Assembly: GCA_947038515.1 (NCBI GenBank)
Contig: CAMQWJ010000001.1
Span: forward strand, 1 to 64,000
Reading direction: 5' to 3'
Length of the DNA stretch: 64,000 bases
DNA from: an uncultured Fusobacteriaceae bacterium
Lineage (GTDB): Bacteria; Fusobacteriota; Fusobacteriia; Fusobacteriales; Fusobacteriaceae
Position numbers and translations under genes: made by a program. Position 1 is the first letter of the stretch; every line of letters begins with the position of its first letter. Under the pieces are notes generated by a model. That model was not told where the DNA came from. It worked only from the letters and a program-made list of their open reading frames with translations, and did not search any database. Of this stretch, positions 8,795 through 17,499 are shown in pieces.

Positions 8795-9283
8795 ATGAAA
8801 ATTGAAGAAAACAAAGTGGTTACACTAGAATTTAATGTTTATGACAATGATACGAATGAATTATTAGAATCAACTTCGGACTTAGGTTCTTTTCTATATA
8901 TTCAAGGAATTGGAGCTTTTATGCCTAAAATAGAAGAAGAATTAGAAGGAAAAGAAAAAGGTTATTCAGCTACTATCCTAATTTCACCAGAAGAGGGATA
9001 TGGGGAATATGAAGAGGAACTTTTAGAAGTTATGGATCGTAGTGAATTTAATGATGAATTTGATGATGTTTTTGTTGGAATGGAATTTTTAGCTGATATG
9101 GATGATGGAACTGAACAAAATTATTCTGTTGTTAATATTGAAGATGATAAAGTTACAATAGATGGAAATCACCCTTTCTCAAGTAAAAATCTTAGATTTG
9201 AAGTTACTGTTGCTGATTTAAGAGAGGCAACTGATGAAGAACTTGAAAATGGTGATGTTCATTTTCATGGATTTGAAAACTAA
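8795..9283 (+). CDS. slyD: SlyD-like FKBP-type peptidyl-prolyl isomerase
   Basis: A 162-aa cytoplasmic FKBP-type prolyl isomerase and chaperone. The FKBP core (VTLEFNVYDN, ELLESTSDLGSF, ISPEEGYGEY) is interrupted by an IF-type insert near residues 75-125, as in SlyD. The protein is very acidic, and its end (DVHFHGFEN) has only two His, unlike the long metal-binding tail of E. coli SlyD. AAAGGAG precedes the ATG. rpiB starts 20 bases later. Confidence 0.88.
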   Translation: MKIEENKVVTLEFNVYDNDTNELLESTSDLGSFLYIQGIGAFMPKIEEELEGKEKGYSATILISPEEGYGEYEEELLEVMDRSEFNDEFDDVFVGMEFLADMDDGTEQNYSVVNIEDDKVTIDGNHPFSSKNLRFEVTVADLREATDEELENGDVHFHGFEN

Positions 9284-9302
9284 GTTTTTTCATGGAGGAA
9301 AA

Positions 9303-9731
9303 ATGAGAATAGCATTGGGAGCTGATCACGGTGGTTTTGAATTAAAAAATAAAATAGCAAACTATTTAAAAGAAAATAATTTTGAAGTTATAGATTTTGG
9401 AACAAATTCTACTGACTCTGTGAATTATCCTGTGTTTGCCAAACTTGTTGGAGATAGTGTTATTAAGAAAGAATCTGATTTTGGAATTTTAATTTGTGGT
9501 ACAGGTATAGGAATATCTATTGCTGCTAATAAAATCAAAGGAATAAGATGTGCTTTATCTACTAATACTACTATGGCAAGACTTTCAAGAGAACATAATA
9601 ATGCTAATATACTTGCATTAGGTAGTAGAATTATTGGTGACCTTTTAGCTTTAGAAATGGTAGAAACTTTTTTATCTACTTCTTTCCAAGATGAAAGACA
9701 TCTAGTAAGAATTAATATGTTAGAAGATTAA
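9303..9731 (+). CDS. rpiB: Ribose-5-phosphate isomerase B
   Basis: A 142-aa RpiB/LacAB-family isomerase that interconverts ribose 5-phosphate and ribulose 5-phosphate. Visible motifs are MRIALGADHGGFELK, CGTGIGISIAANK with the catalytic cysteine, and SREHNNANILALGSR. The start at 9303 has GGAGGAAAA immediately upstream and gives the standard N-terminus. It follows slyD closely. A terminator-like hairpin separates it from the HIT gene. Confidence 0.93.
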   Translation: MRIALGADHGGFELKNKIANYLKENNFEVIDFGTNSTDSVNYPVFAKLVGDSVIKKESDFGILICGTGIGISIAANKIKGIRCALSTNTTMARLSREHNNANILALGSRIIGDLLALEMVETFLSTSFQDERHLVRINMLED

Positions 9732-9743
9732 TTTTTTAACTTA

Positions 9744-9796
9744 ACTCTATCTAAAGATTATAAATCATTCCCTATAATCTTTAGGTAGAGTATTTT
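9744..9796 (+). terminator. Terminator after rpiB
   Basis: The arm beginning ACTCTATCTAAAGATTATA (9744-9762) pairs with 9773-9791, and ATTTTT follows. The strong stem implies that the HIT gene is at least partly separated from rpiB transcription. Confidence 0.7.
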
Positions 9797-9814
9797 TATA
9801 ATGAGGTGGTTCTA

Positions 9815-10156
9815 ATGGCTAGTTTATTTACTAAAATTATTAATCGTGAAATTCCTGCTACTATAGTAATGGAAAATGATAATATTATTATAATCAATGA
9901 TATTCAACCTGTTGCACCTATTCATTTATTAATTATTCCTAAAAAAGAGATACCAACTCTTAACGATATTTCTGAAGAAGATGGTAAACTCCTTTTAGAG
10001 ATTTTTTTAGGAATAGGTAAAATTACTAAAGAATTAGGAATTTCTGAACAGGGTTATAGAATAGTTGCCAATTGTAATGATTTTGGAGGGCAAGAAGTTT
10101 TTCATTTACATTTCCACTTAATAGCTGGGGAAAAAATGGGGCCTATAAGAGGCTAA
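9815..10156 (+). CDS. HIT family (HINT-like) nucleotide-binding protein
   Basis: A 113-aa histidine-triad protein of the Hint type, which hydrolyses nucleoside phosphoramidates and related substrates. It has the N-terminal FTKIINREIPATIVMEND segment, HLLIIPKKEIPTLNDI, and the active-site triad HLHFHLIAG near the C-terminus. The ATG at 9815, with GAGGTGGT upstream, is preferred over a GTG nine bases earlier, which overlaps that ribosome binding site. Confidence 0.9.
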   Translation: MASLFTKIINREIPATIVMENDNIIIINDIQPVAPIHLLIIPKKEIPTLNDISEEDGKLLLEIFLGIGKITKELGISEQGYRIVANCNDFGGQEVFHLHFHLIAGEKMGPIRG

Positions 10157-10391
10157 TTTTTTTATACAACTAAAAATTTTAAAATACTATTATCTAATAG
10201 CATTTATATTATAGCTAATTACTTAATATGACATTTTTAATTAAATATTTTAAATATATAATTTTTTTAACACTATATATCTAATGACATCTATTTACAG
10301 ATAATTACTTAATACTATTTTTTATAATAGGTTAACTATAGATAATTACTGTTACCGTATACTTAATATTATATTCAATAAAGGGGGAATA

Positions 10392-11723
10392 ATGAGTAAA
10401 GAACAAAGAGGAAATTGGGGGTCAAGTGTTGGCTTCATCTTAGCTGCATCTGGATCAGCTATTGGACTTGGAAATTTATGGAAATTTCCATATCAAGCTG
10501 GAAGAAACGGAGGGGGTGCCTTCGTTATTATCTATCTTGCATTCGTTATCCTATTAGGATTTTCTTTAATCCTAGGAGAAATGGCTATAGGACGAAATGG
10601 TAAGAAGGATGGCTATTCCTCTTATGAACACCTGAAAAAAGGTTGGGGGAAAGTAGGATTATTAGGAATTATTACTTCTTTTATTATCCTGTCATATTAC
10701 TTAGTTATTGGTGGTTGGATTATAAAATATTTAGTTGATTTCCTTACAAATCAAATGACTAATGATACTACTGTACATTTTAATTCTTTTATTTCAAGTG
10801 ATTATTCTCCTATTCTATATTTAGTTTTATTCTTGGTTACCACATCTGCAATTGTTCTAAAGGGAGTATCAGGAGGTATAGAAAAAGCTAGTAAAATTAT
10901 GATGCCATTTTTATTCATTTTTTTAATTATTATTGTAATAAGATCTGTTACTTTGCCTAATGCAATGGTTGGAATTAAATTTTTCCTACAACCTGATTTT
11001 TCAAAAATAACAGCAGAAGTAATTCTTTCAGCATTGGGACAAGTTTTCTTTTCTTTAAGCTTAGGAATGGCAATTATGGTTACTTACGGTAGCTATTTAC
11101 CTGCAAATACTAATATGGTCAAAAGTTCATTTATAATTGCTCTTTTAGATACTTTTGTAGCTCTTCTTGCTGGACTTGCTATTTTACCTGCTGTTTTTTC
11201 TTTTGGTTATGAACCCACTGCTGGTCCAAGTTTAATGTTTATTACTCTACCGAAAGTTTTTGAGCAATTACCATTTGGAAATTTTTTCGGATTTATTTTC
11301 TTTCTTTTAGTACTTTTTGCAGCTTTAACCTCTGCGGTGTCTCTGCTAGAAGTTTCAGTTGCCTACTTAGTAGATAAAAGAAAATTTGATAGAAAGAAAG
11401 CTGTTATTTTCCTATCAGTTGTTCTATTTATCTTAGCTCTTCCATCGTCTCTATCTTTTGGGCGTTTTCATCATAAGATATTTTTTGGACAAAATTTCTT
11501 TGATTTTTTAGGATATTTAACTGATAATATATTCCTACCATTGGGTGGTCTACTACTTTGTATCTTTATTGGATTTGTTTGGGACAAAAAAGAAGTGGAA
11601 GCTGAAGTTACTAATAATGGAAAAATTAAATTTGTACTATTAAAAACTTGGCTTTTCTTAATAAAATATATTATTCCTATTATAATATTCTGTATTCTTT
11701 TGAAATCTATTGGAATATTATAA
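10392..11723 (+). CDS. Sodium-dependent amino-acid symporter (NSS/SNF family)
   Basis: A 443-aa inner-membrane transporter of the LeuT fold with about eleven membrane segments. The signature GFILAASGSAIGLGNLWKFPY at the first membrane segment provides Na+ and substrate binding, and LGQVFFSLSLGMAIMVTYGSY matches the conserved TM6 region. The substrate is probably an amino acid, unidentified. AAAGGGGGAATA precedes the ATG. The spacer before it (10157-10391) is AT-rich with degenerate repeats of ATAATTACTTAATA. Confidence 0.92.
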   Translation: MSKEQRGNWGSSVGFILAASGSAIGLGNLWKFPYQAGRNGGGAFVIIYLAFVILLGFSLILGEMAIGRNGKKDGYSSYEHLKKGWGKVGLLGIITSFIILSYYLVIGGWIIKYLVDFLTNQMTNDTTVHFNSFISSDYSPILYLVLFLVTTSAIVLKGVSGGIEKASKIMMPFLFIFLIIIVIRSVTLPNAMVGIKFFLQPDFSKITAEVILSALGQVFFSLSLGMAIMVTYGSYLPANTNMVKSSFIIALLDTFVALLAGLAILPAVFSFGYEPTAGPSLMFITLPKVFEQLPFGNFFGFIFFLLVLFAALTSAVSLLEVSVAYLVDKRKFDRKKAVIFLSVVLFILALPSSLSFGRFHHKIFFGQNFFDFLGYLTDNIFLPLGGLLLCIFIGFVWDKKEVEAEVTNNGKIKFVLLKTWLFLIKYIIPIIIFCILLKSIGIL

Positions 11724-11735
11724 TATCAATTTAAT

Positions 11736-11778
11736 AAATATAAAAACTCTGTTAAAATTTAACAGAGTTTTTATATTT
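11736..11778. terminator. Bidirectional terminator, NSS symporter / yjjB
   Basis: AAATATAAAAACTCTGTT (11736-11753) and AACAGAGTTTTTATATTT (11761-11778) are perfect reverse complements with a 7-base loop, so the hairpin works for both convergent genes. It overlaps the 3' end of yjjB. Confidence 0.8.
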
Positions 11779-12240
11779 TAAATATTTTTTTAAATATAAC
11801 TCATAAAATATTTTACTTGTTATTTTTCGTAAAGATTCAGTAACCACAAGAGCAGTTGCAATTGCAAAAGCAATAAAAATAGCTTCAACACCCTTGGCAA
11901 TAGCTAGTTCATATTTCTCTGTAACAGTATATAGCATTGTATAGTACATTGTATAACCAGGAACTAAGGGAAGTGCAGCTGGTATTAAATAGACAATTAC
12001 AGGACGCCTAGTAATTTTTGAAAAAACATCTCCTAAAATTCCTATTGATACTGTTGCTAGAAAATATGGTAAAATCACTTCACCTGTACTCCATAATATT
12101 TTTATATATAATAACCAACTAATACCACCTATTAATCCTCCTATAAAAACATCTTTTTTAGGAACTGATAAAAAAACTCCAAATCCTGAAGAAGTGATAA
12201 AAGAAAATAAAAAATGTTCAAAAAGTGTTAAATTTTCCAT
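11752..12240 (-). CDS. yjjB: Threonine/serine exporter-like protein, C-terminal half (YjjB/ThrE_2 type)
   Basis: A 162-aa membrane protein with four to five segments, matching the C-terminal ThrE_2 half of the ThrE exporter family (SSGFGVFLSVPKKDVFIGGLIG, LIPAALPLVPGYTMY). It works with the YjjP half encoded just upstream. The ATG at 12240 is preferred: it follows the yjjP stop by one base (TAAaATG) and is 11 bases from AGGAGG, while a GTG at 12252 sits almost on the ribosome binding site. The exported substrate may be threonine, serine or, as reported for E. coli YjjPB, succinate. Confidence 0.85.
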   Translation of the reverse strand: MENLTLFEHFLFSFITSSGFGVFLSVPKKDVFIGGLIGGISWLLYIKILWSTGEVILPYFLATVSIGILGDVFSKITRRPVIVYLIPAALPLVPGYTMYYTMLYTVTEKYELAIAKGVEAIFIAFAIATALVVTESLRKITSKIFYELYLKKYLKYKNSVKF

Positions 12241-12241
12241 T

Positions 12242-13030
12242 TTAGAATACACCTCCTATTTTTAGCCATATCTTCATTCCTATTCCAACACCTATCCCTA
12301 TTGATAGAGCTGTCAAAAATGCTTCTGTAGCCCGAGCTGAACCTGAAATAAAATCTCCTGATACTAAGTCTGAAATACTTTTAGTAATTGCCATACCTGG
12401 CAAAAATGGAAGTATTGAACCGATTATCACTAAATTACTATTTTCTATAATATTATATTTTGTAAGAAAAAAACCTGCTGTACTTATAAGAAAAGTTGCT
12501 ATAACAGTTCCAAATATTGGGATTGAAACCATTTCAATGACTTTTTTATATAACCAAAGTGAGATCATAGAAACTAATACAACTAAAAAAGCTTCTAAAA
12601 AAGTTGAGTTAAAGACTAAAACAAAACTTCCAGATCCTATTCCTGCACCAATCAACTTGACAAAAGGTGAATAAATTTCCACTTGCTCTATTAATTTTAA
12701 TTTTTTAATGATTTCTACAAATGGTATCTCACTGTTTTTTATTACATCAATAGCAACCTGATTAGTTTGTGAAACTTTTTCCAAATTAATAGTTCTTTCT
12801 TTAATTTGCTTTATAAAAGTTATTCCATCAGCTCTATCATCTCCAATCATTATACAAGTGGGTGTAATAAATAAATTTAAATGTTTAAATCCTTTGGATG
12901 CACAAATTTCTGAACAAAGTCTTTCCACTCGAAACGTTTCCCCACCATTTTTCAAGAGTAGCTCCCCTATAAAAAGAACCAATCTATAAGTTTTTTCTTT
13001 TTCCTGACGTAACTCTTCCATATTTTTCAT
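12242..13030 (-). CDS. yjjP: Threonine/serine exporter-like protein, N-terminal half (YjjP/ThrE type)
   Basis: A 262-aa protein with the cytosolic N-terminal domain of the ThrE family (LFIGELLLKNGGETFRVERLC, FITPTCIMI) followed by about five membrane segments. In some bacteria the two halves are fused; here they are coupled adjacent genes. AGGAG lies upstream of the ATG. The pgeF gene ends 15 bases before it, so pgeF-yjjP-yjjB are likely one operon. Confidence 0.87.
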   Translation of the reverse strand: MKNMEELRQEKEKTYRLVLFIGELLLKNGGETFRVERLCSEICASKGFKHLNLFITPTCIMIGDDRADGITFIKQIKERTINLEKVSQTNQVAIDVIKNSEIPFVEIIKKLKLIEQVEIYSPFVKLIGAGIGSGSFVLVFNSTFLEAFLVVLVSMISLWLYKKVIEMVSIPIFGTVIATFLISTAGFFLTKYNIIENSNLVIIGSILPFLPGMAITKSISDLVSGDFISGSARATEAFLTALSIGIGVGIGMKIWLKIGGVF

Positions 13031-13045
13031 AGAAAACTCCTATTT

Positions 13046-13846
13046 CTATTTTATATACATATATGCTAAATTTCTTCCTGAACTTTTGCCTGTTTTTCTA
13101 TAAGAATTAAATTTTTCATCTTCATAGGTACAAAGATTACTTAAAATAATATTTTCTTTTTTTACTCCATAACTCCTAAATAGATGATAGTTAAACTTTT
13201 CATTATCAAAGTATATTTTTCCCTCTTTAAATTCAAAGGACTCTGCCATAAGAGTTTCTAAAATATTTTTTTTCTCCTTCAGATTTTTTTCATCTGTATC
13301 TGTATATTTTTCTATATCTTTTTGAGCTATATTCAGATTCTTTTCACATATATTTTTTTGAAATTTTTCTTTAAACATTTCATAGAATTTTTTATCTACT
13401 TCATAATTTTTCTTGGAAATCCCTATACCTATACCTATTATGATATCTTCTAAATTAGAGTTATACTCTATTTTCATTTTATCTATTAAGTTTTTACTTA
13501 TTTCATCAAATGAACCTTTCCAGCCACTGTGACATATTCCTATAACTTTATTTACTCTATCATAGAAAAATATTGCTAAACAATCAGCATGTTTCGTATA
13601 AAGGAGAAGGTCTTTTCTATTAGTAATCATACCATCACAATCTTGAAAAGGAATTTTTACTAAATCTATTCTCTCATCTACTATTGCTATATTGGAAGAG
13701 TGAGTTTGAACACCATGAATAAGTTTTTTTATTTTAGTTACTTTTTCAATCTCTTCAATCCCATGATTCTTATTTCCATATCTAGCTTCTATTCCTAGAT
13801 TTCTTAATTCTTCAATAAAATAATAATTATCTTCTTCTTTAAACAT
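13046..13846 (-). CDS. pgeF: Multicopper-type purine nucleoside phosphorylase family protein (PgeF/YfiH/LACC1)
   Basis: A 266-aa cytosolic protein of the DUF152 family, whose members act on purine nucleosides and have also been linked to peptidoglycan precursor editing. Metal-ligand motifs are GVQTHSSN, KHADCLAIFF and CHSGWKGSFDEI. A Lys/Glu/Asn-rich stretch at about 165-200 looks like a lineage insert in an otherwise normal-length protein. Its start region is duplicated: an identical start context 31 bases upstream encodes a 5-codon leader ORF. Confidence 0.85.
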   Translation of the reverse strand: MFKEEDNYYFIEELRNLGIEARYGNKNHGIEEIEKVTKIKKLIHGVQTHSSNIAIVDERIDLVKIPFQDCDGMITNRKDLLLYTKHADCLAIFFYDRVNKVIGICHSGWKGSFDEISKNLIDKMKIEYNSNLEDIIIGIGIGISKKNYEVDKKFYEMFKEKFQKNICEKNLNIAQKDIEKYTDTDEKNLKEKKNILETLMAESFEFKEGKIYFDNEKFNYHLFRSYGVKKENIILSNLCTYEDEKFNSYRKTGKSSGRNLAYMYIK

Positions 13847-13860
13847 ACTTTAACTCCTTT

Positions 13861-13878
13861 CTATAACTCTTTAAACAT
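13861..13878 (-). promoter_or_regulatory. Five-codon upstream ORF made by duplication of the pgeF start region
   Basis: On the minus strand, AAAGGAATCAAAGTATG initiates ATG TTT AAA GAG TTA TAG (MFKEL). Its stop codon abuts the real AAAGGAGTTAAAGT site of pgeF, whose first codons are also ATG TTT AAA GAA. The roughly 31-bp unit is a tandem duplication. The uORF could feed ribosomes to pgeF by reinitiation or reduce its expression. Confidence 0.45.
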
Positions 13879-13937
13879 ACTTTGATTCCTTTCTATAACT
13901 CCTTAAGTATACTTTTCTATAAATTTTATCTTATAAT

Positions 13938-14753
13938 CTAAAGAGTAGTTTTTAAGTTATGAACTTTTCTCGACTTTTCACAAGTAATTTTAAAAGTTTC
14001 AAAGTCTAATGTTTGCTCACTGTCACTAACTGCTTCCTCTGGAACTTCATGAATTTCTATCATTATTCCATTTGCACCTGCCATGATTCCTGCCAGTGTC
14101 ACAGGTTCTACAAGAGTTCTTATTCCTGTTCCATGACTTGCATCAATAATTATCGGTAAATGACTTTGCTGTCTAACAAATGGTATTACACTTATATCAA
14201 CAGTATTTCTAGTCATTGTTTCAAAAGTTCTAATTCCTCTCTCACACAATATAATTTCTTCATTACCATGTACCATTAAATATTCTGCTGCCATTAAAAA
14301 TTCTTTTATTGTAGCACTTAATCCTCTTTTTAAAAGAACAGGTTTTCCACAACTTCCCAATTCTTTAAGAAGTGCAAAATTCTGCATATTTCTTGCTCCA
14401 ACTTGGAGTATATCAACATATTTTTTAACCGTTTCAATATCTCTAGTATCCACTACTTCTGTAACTGTTAAAAGTCCATACATTTCACCAGCTTCTTTCA
14501 AAAAAACTAACCCTTCCTCTCCTAGACCTTGAAAATCATATGGTGAAGTTCGTGGTTTAAATGCTCCACCTCTTAAAATATGTCCACCTGCTTCTTTTAC
14601 TGCTTTAGCTATCTTAAAAATCATTTCACGATTCTCAATACTACAAGGACCAGCAATAATAACTAAATTATCTCCACCTATTTCAGTTTTTTTTATTTTT
14701 ATAATTGTATCATTATTTTTATATTTTCTGCTTATTTTAAACTCACCAAACAT
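13938..14753 (-). CDS. aroF: 3-deoxy-7-phosphoheptulonate synthase (DAHP synthase, short type)
   Basis: A 271-aa enzyme joining phosphoenolpyruvate and erythrose 4-phosphate at the head of the aromatic amino-acid pathway. Motifs: VIIAGPCSIEN, LRGGAFKPRTSPYDFQG, QVGARNMQNF, KPVLLKRGL, and DASHGTG near the end. The short length matches the type I-beta/KDO8P-synthase-like form without a large regulatory domain. The start ATG at 14753 is preceded by GGTGAAAG. It lies alone, downstream of the ferredoxin terminator. Confidence 0.93.
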   Translation of the reverse strand: MFGEFKISRKYKNNDTIIKIKKTEIGGDNLVIIAGPCSIENREMIFKIAKAVKEAGGHILRGGAFKPRTSPYDFQGLGEEGLVFLKEAGEMYGLLTVTEVVDTRDIETVKKYVDILQVGARNMQNFALLKELGSCGKPVLLKRGLSATIKEFLMAAEYLMVHGNEEIILCERGIRTFETMTRNTVDISVIPFVRQQSHLPIIIDASHGTGIRTLVEPVTLAGIMAGANGIMIEIHEVPEEAVSDSEQTLDFETFKITCEKSRKVHNLKTTL

Positions 14754-14817
14754 CTTTCACCAACCTTAAAAAGCCTTTTTTCTTATTATACCATAACATC
14801 AAAAAAAAGAATATAAT

Positions 14818-14848
14818 AAAAAAAGAAGATACTTGATCTTCTTTTTTT
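14818..14848 (-). terminator. Terminator after the ferredoxin gene
   Basis: AAAAAAAGAAGAT (14818-14830) and ATCTTCTTTTTTT (14836-14848) form a stem with a 5-base loop and a T-run in either direction. Confidence 0.75.
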
Positions 14849-14857
14849 ATTATATTC

Positions 14858-15025
14858 TTACGCTTTTATAGCTTCTACAGGACAAACTGAAGCACATGCT
14901 CCGCAGTCTACACAAGAATCAGCAATTTCATATTTTCCGTTTGCATCAGCAGATATAGCTCCTACTGGACAAGTTCCTTCACAAGCTCCACATCCAATAC
15001 AATCATCTTTAGTAATTATGTACAT
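14858..15025 (-). CDS. 2[4Fe-4S] ferredoxin, 55 aa
   Basis: A small clostridial-type ferredoxin. Two complete cluster motifs are seen: CIGCGACEGTCP near the N-terminus and CVDCGACASVCP near the C-terminus. It starts MYIITKDD and ends VEAIKA. It carries low-potential electrons in anaerobic metabolism. AGGAGG sits seven bases upstream of the ATG at 15025, and a terminator follows. It is monocistronic. Confidence 0.95.
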   Translation of the reverse strand: MYIITKDDCIGCGACEGTCPVGAISADANGKYEIADSCVDCGACASVCPVEAIKA

Positions 15026-15143
15026 TTAAAAACCTCCTATTCTTATTAAGTTAGTTTATTTTTACTTCAATAATAATATACCTTATTCTCAAATAATTGT
15101 CAAGAAAAAATCTATTTCTTTCTTTTATAATAAAGAGGTTCTA

Positions 15144-15512
15144 TTAATTTGAATATTTCACATCAGTAAATGCTAGTAGTGGTAAAAATACCATTGGTAA
15201 CAATACCATTCCAATAGCAAATTCATTTGTTTTTCCAAAAGATTTAGCCACATTAACTGATGCAAGATACATAAGATATATATTCACAAATGGAACTAAT
15301 ATTAATAATGCTCCTATTTTAATCCCATCTTTTTCATTTCCTAATTCTATATCACCTAATTTTGCTATTTTTCCTATTACTGTAATAAATATAAAAGCAT
15401 TATATATTGGAATCAACCCTTTTATTCCTTCTAAACCTGCCTTTTCAAAAATTTTGTACATAGATCCGAAAATTATAACTATTATTGCTAATTGTAATAC
15501 TAATGAAAACAT
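15144..15512 (-). CDS. Small membrane protein, DUF5684-like
   Basis: A 122-aa protein with about four hydrophobic segments. The motif FEKAGLEGIKGLIPIYNAF matches the DUF5684-type pattern in which a Gly/Pro-containing segment precedes an Asn, and YLMYLASVNVAKSFGKTNEFAIGM matches its later part. The function is unknown. A ribosome binding site (GGAG) lies upstream. Confidence 0.65.
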   Translation of the reverse strand: MFSLVLQLAIIVIIFGSMYKIFEKAGLEGIKGLIPIYNAFIFITVIGKIAKLGDIELGNEKDGIKIGALLILVPFVNIYLMYLASVNVAKSFGKTNEFAIGMVLLPMVFLPLLAFTDVKYSN

Positions 15513-15710
15513 TTTTCCCCTCCAATTTTTTAATTAAAACACTCCTCATAGAGTATCATTTTTACTATATTTTGTCAACTAATGAAATTTTATATTAATT
15601 ACTTCTATATCAATAATTCAGTTAATGATTAAAAAAAAGTAAAAAAACTCTATTTTATCAACTTTATAAATTTTTATCCCTTCCAAATCCCAATTTACTC
15701 CTCTATTTTC

Positions 15711-15739
15711 TTGACACACCTCCTTTTTCTTGATAAAAT
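15711..15739 (+). promoter_or_regulatory. Consensus sigma70 promoter for proS
   Basis: -35 TTGACA (15711-15716), a 17-base spacer, and -10 TAAAAT (15734-15739), 39 bases before the proS start codon. Confidence 0.8.
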
Positions 15740-15777
15740 ATATAAAGTGTATTATTTTTTTATAACGGAGGTTTTGA

Positions 15778-17487
15778 ATGAGATTTAGTAAGTATTACAT
15801 AAAAACATTAAAAGAAGTTCCAAAAGAAGCTGATGTGACTAGCCATATCCTAATGATGAGAGCTGGTATGATCAAAAAATTAGCTAGTGGTATTTATTCA
15901 TATCTCCCCCTAGGTTATAAAGTAATTAAAAAATTAGAGACTATCATAAGAGAAGAGATGGATAATGCAGGGGCTCACGAACTATTTATGCCTGTATTAC
16001 AACCAGCTGAATTATGGAAAGAAACAGGTCGTTGGGAAGCTATGGGACCTGAAATGATTAGATTAAAAGATAGACATAATAGGGATTTTATCCTTGGACC
16101 AACTCATGAAGAAGTTATTACTGATATTATAAGAAATGATATTAGTTCATATAAATCATTGCCTTTTAACTTGTATCAAATTCAAACTAAGTTTAGAGAT
16201 GAAAGAAGACCAAGATTTGGACTTATGAGAGGTAGAGAGTTTTCAATGACAGATGGATACTCATTCCATACTACTCAAGAATGTTTAGATAAAGAATTTA
16301 ATAATATGAAAGAGGCTTACGGAAAAGTTTTTGATAGATGTGGATTACATTATAGACCAGTAGAAGCTGATTCTGGAGCAATTGGTGGGAGTGGTTCTCA
16401 AGAGTTTCATGTTTTAGCAGACTCTGGTGAAGATGAAATTATTTTTTGTGATTCTTGCAACTATGCCTCAAATCTTGAAGCAGCTAGAAGTAAACTAGAA
16501 AATGCTCCTAAAGAGGAACTTAAAGAGGCTTCACTTCTTGATACTCCTAATATTTCAAAAATAGACGATGTTGTTAATTATTTAAAAGTCCCTGTAAATA
16601 AAACTGTTAAAGCTATGATGTATCGTGATGTTGTCAATGATGATATTTATATGGTTCTAATTAGAGGTGATTTTGAAGTTAATGAAGTTAAATTAAGAAA
16701 CCTTATTGATACTATTGATGTTATTATGTTAACTGATGAAGAACTTATCAATGCTGGACTAATTAAAGGATATATTGGACCTTATGGAATTGACCTTACA
16801 AATATAAAAGTTATAGCTGATAATTCTATTTTAGAAATCTCTAATCATACTGCAGGTGGAAATAAAATAGATACTCACTATATGGATGTAAATTATGGTA
16901 GAGATTATACAGCTAATCTTACTGGTGATGTAAGAAGTTCAAAACCAGGTGAAACTTGTTCTAAGTGTGATGGACAACTGCAATCTGCTAGAGGAATTGA
17001 AACAGGTCATATTTTTAAATTAGGAACTAAATACTCTATTAGTATGAAAGCTACATATTTAAATGAAAATGGTATTGCACAACCTATCATTATGGGTTGC
17101 TACGGACTTGGGGTTACAAGAACTGTTGCAGCAGCCATAGAGCAAAGTCATGATGAAAATGGTATTATTTGGCCTATTTCACTAGCGCCTTTCATTGTAG
17201 ATGTAATTCCAGCTAGTTTAAAAGATGAAGTTCAAATGAATTTAGCTGAAGAAATATATTCTTCTTTGAAAAAAGAGGGAATCGATACTATTATTGATGA
17301 TAGAGATGAAAGAGTTGGATTTAAATTTAAAGATGCTGATTTAATTGGAATTCCATTTAAAATTATTTCTGGTAAAAGAGCAAGTGAAGGAATTGTAGAA
17401 ATTAAAGTAAGAAAAACTGGCGAATCATTTGAAATTAATAAAAATGAAGTTTTAGATAAAATACAAGAATTAATAAAAAAATACTAA
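15778..17487 (+). CDS. proS: Prolyl-tRNA synthetase
   Basis: A 569-aa class II synthetase of the bacterial type. Motif 1/2 regions (GIYSYLPLGYKVIKKLE, ILGPTHEEVITDIIR, FRDERRPRFGLMRGREFSMTD) come first, then an INS editing domain at about 230-400, and the C-terminal anticodon-binding domain (DRDERVGFKFKDADLIGIP). The length is standard. A consensus promoter lies just upstream. gltX begins 12 bases after the stop, so the two synthetases are co-transcribed. Confidence 0.97.
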   Translation: MRFSKYYIKTLKEVPKEADVTSHILMMRAGMIKKLASGIYSYLPLGYKVIKKLETIIREEMDNAGAHELFMPVLQPAELWKETGRWEAMGPEMIRLKDRHNRDFILGPTHEEVITDIIRNDISSYKSLPFNLYQIQTKFRDERRPRFGLMRGREFSMTDGYSFHTTQECLDKEFNNMKEAYGKVFDRCGLHYRPVEADSGAIGGSGSQEFHVLADSGEDEIIFCDSCNYASNLEAARSKLENAPKEELKEASLLDTPNISKIDDVVNYLKVPVNKTVKAMMYRDVVNDDIYMVLIRGDFEVNEVKLRNLIDTIDVIMLTDEELINAGLIKGYIGPYGIDLTNIKVIADNSILEISNHTAGGNKIDTHYMDVNYGRDYTANLTGDVRSSKPGETCSKCDGQLQSARGIETGHIFKLGTKYSISMKATYLNENGIAQPIIMGCYGLGVTRTVAAAIEQSHDENGIIWPISLAPFIVDVIPASLKDEVQMNLAEEIYSSLKKEGIDTIIDDRDERVGFKFKDADLIGIPFKIISGKRASEGIVEIKVRKTGESFEINKNEVLDKIQELIKKY

Positions 17488-17499
17488 AGGAGTAAAAAA

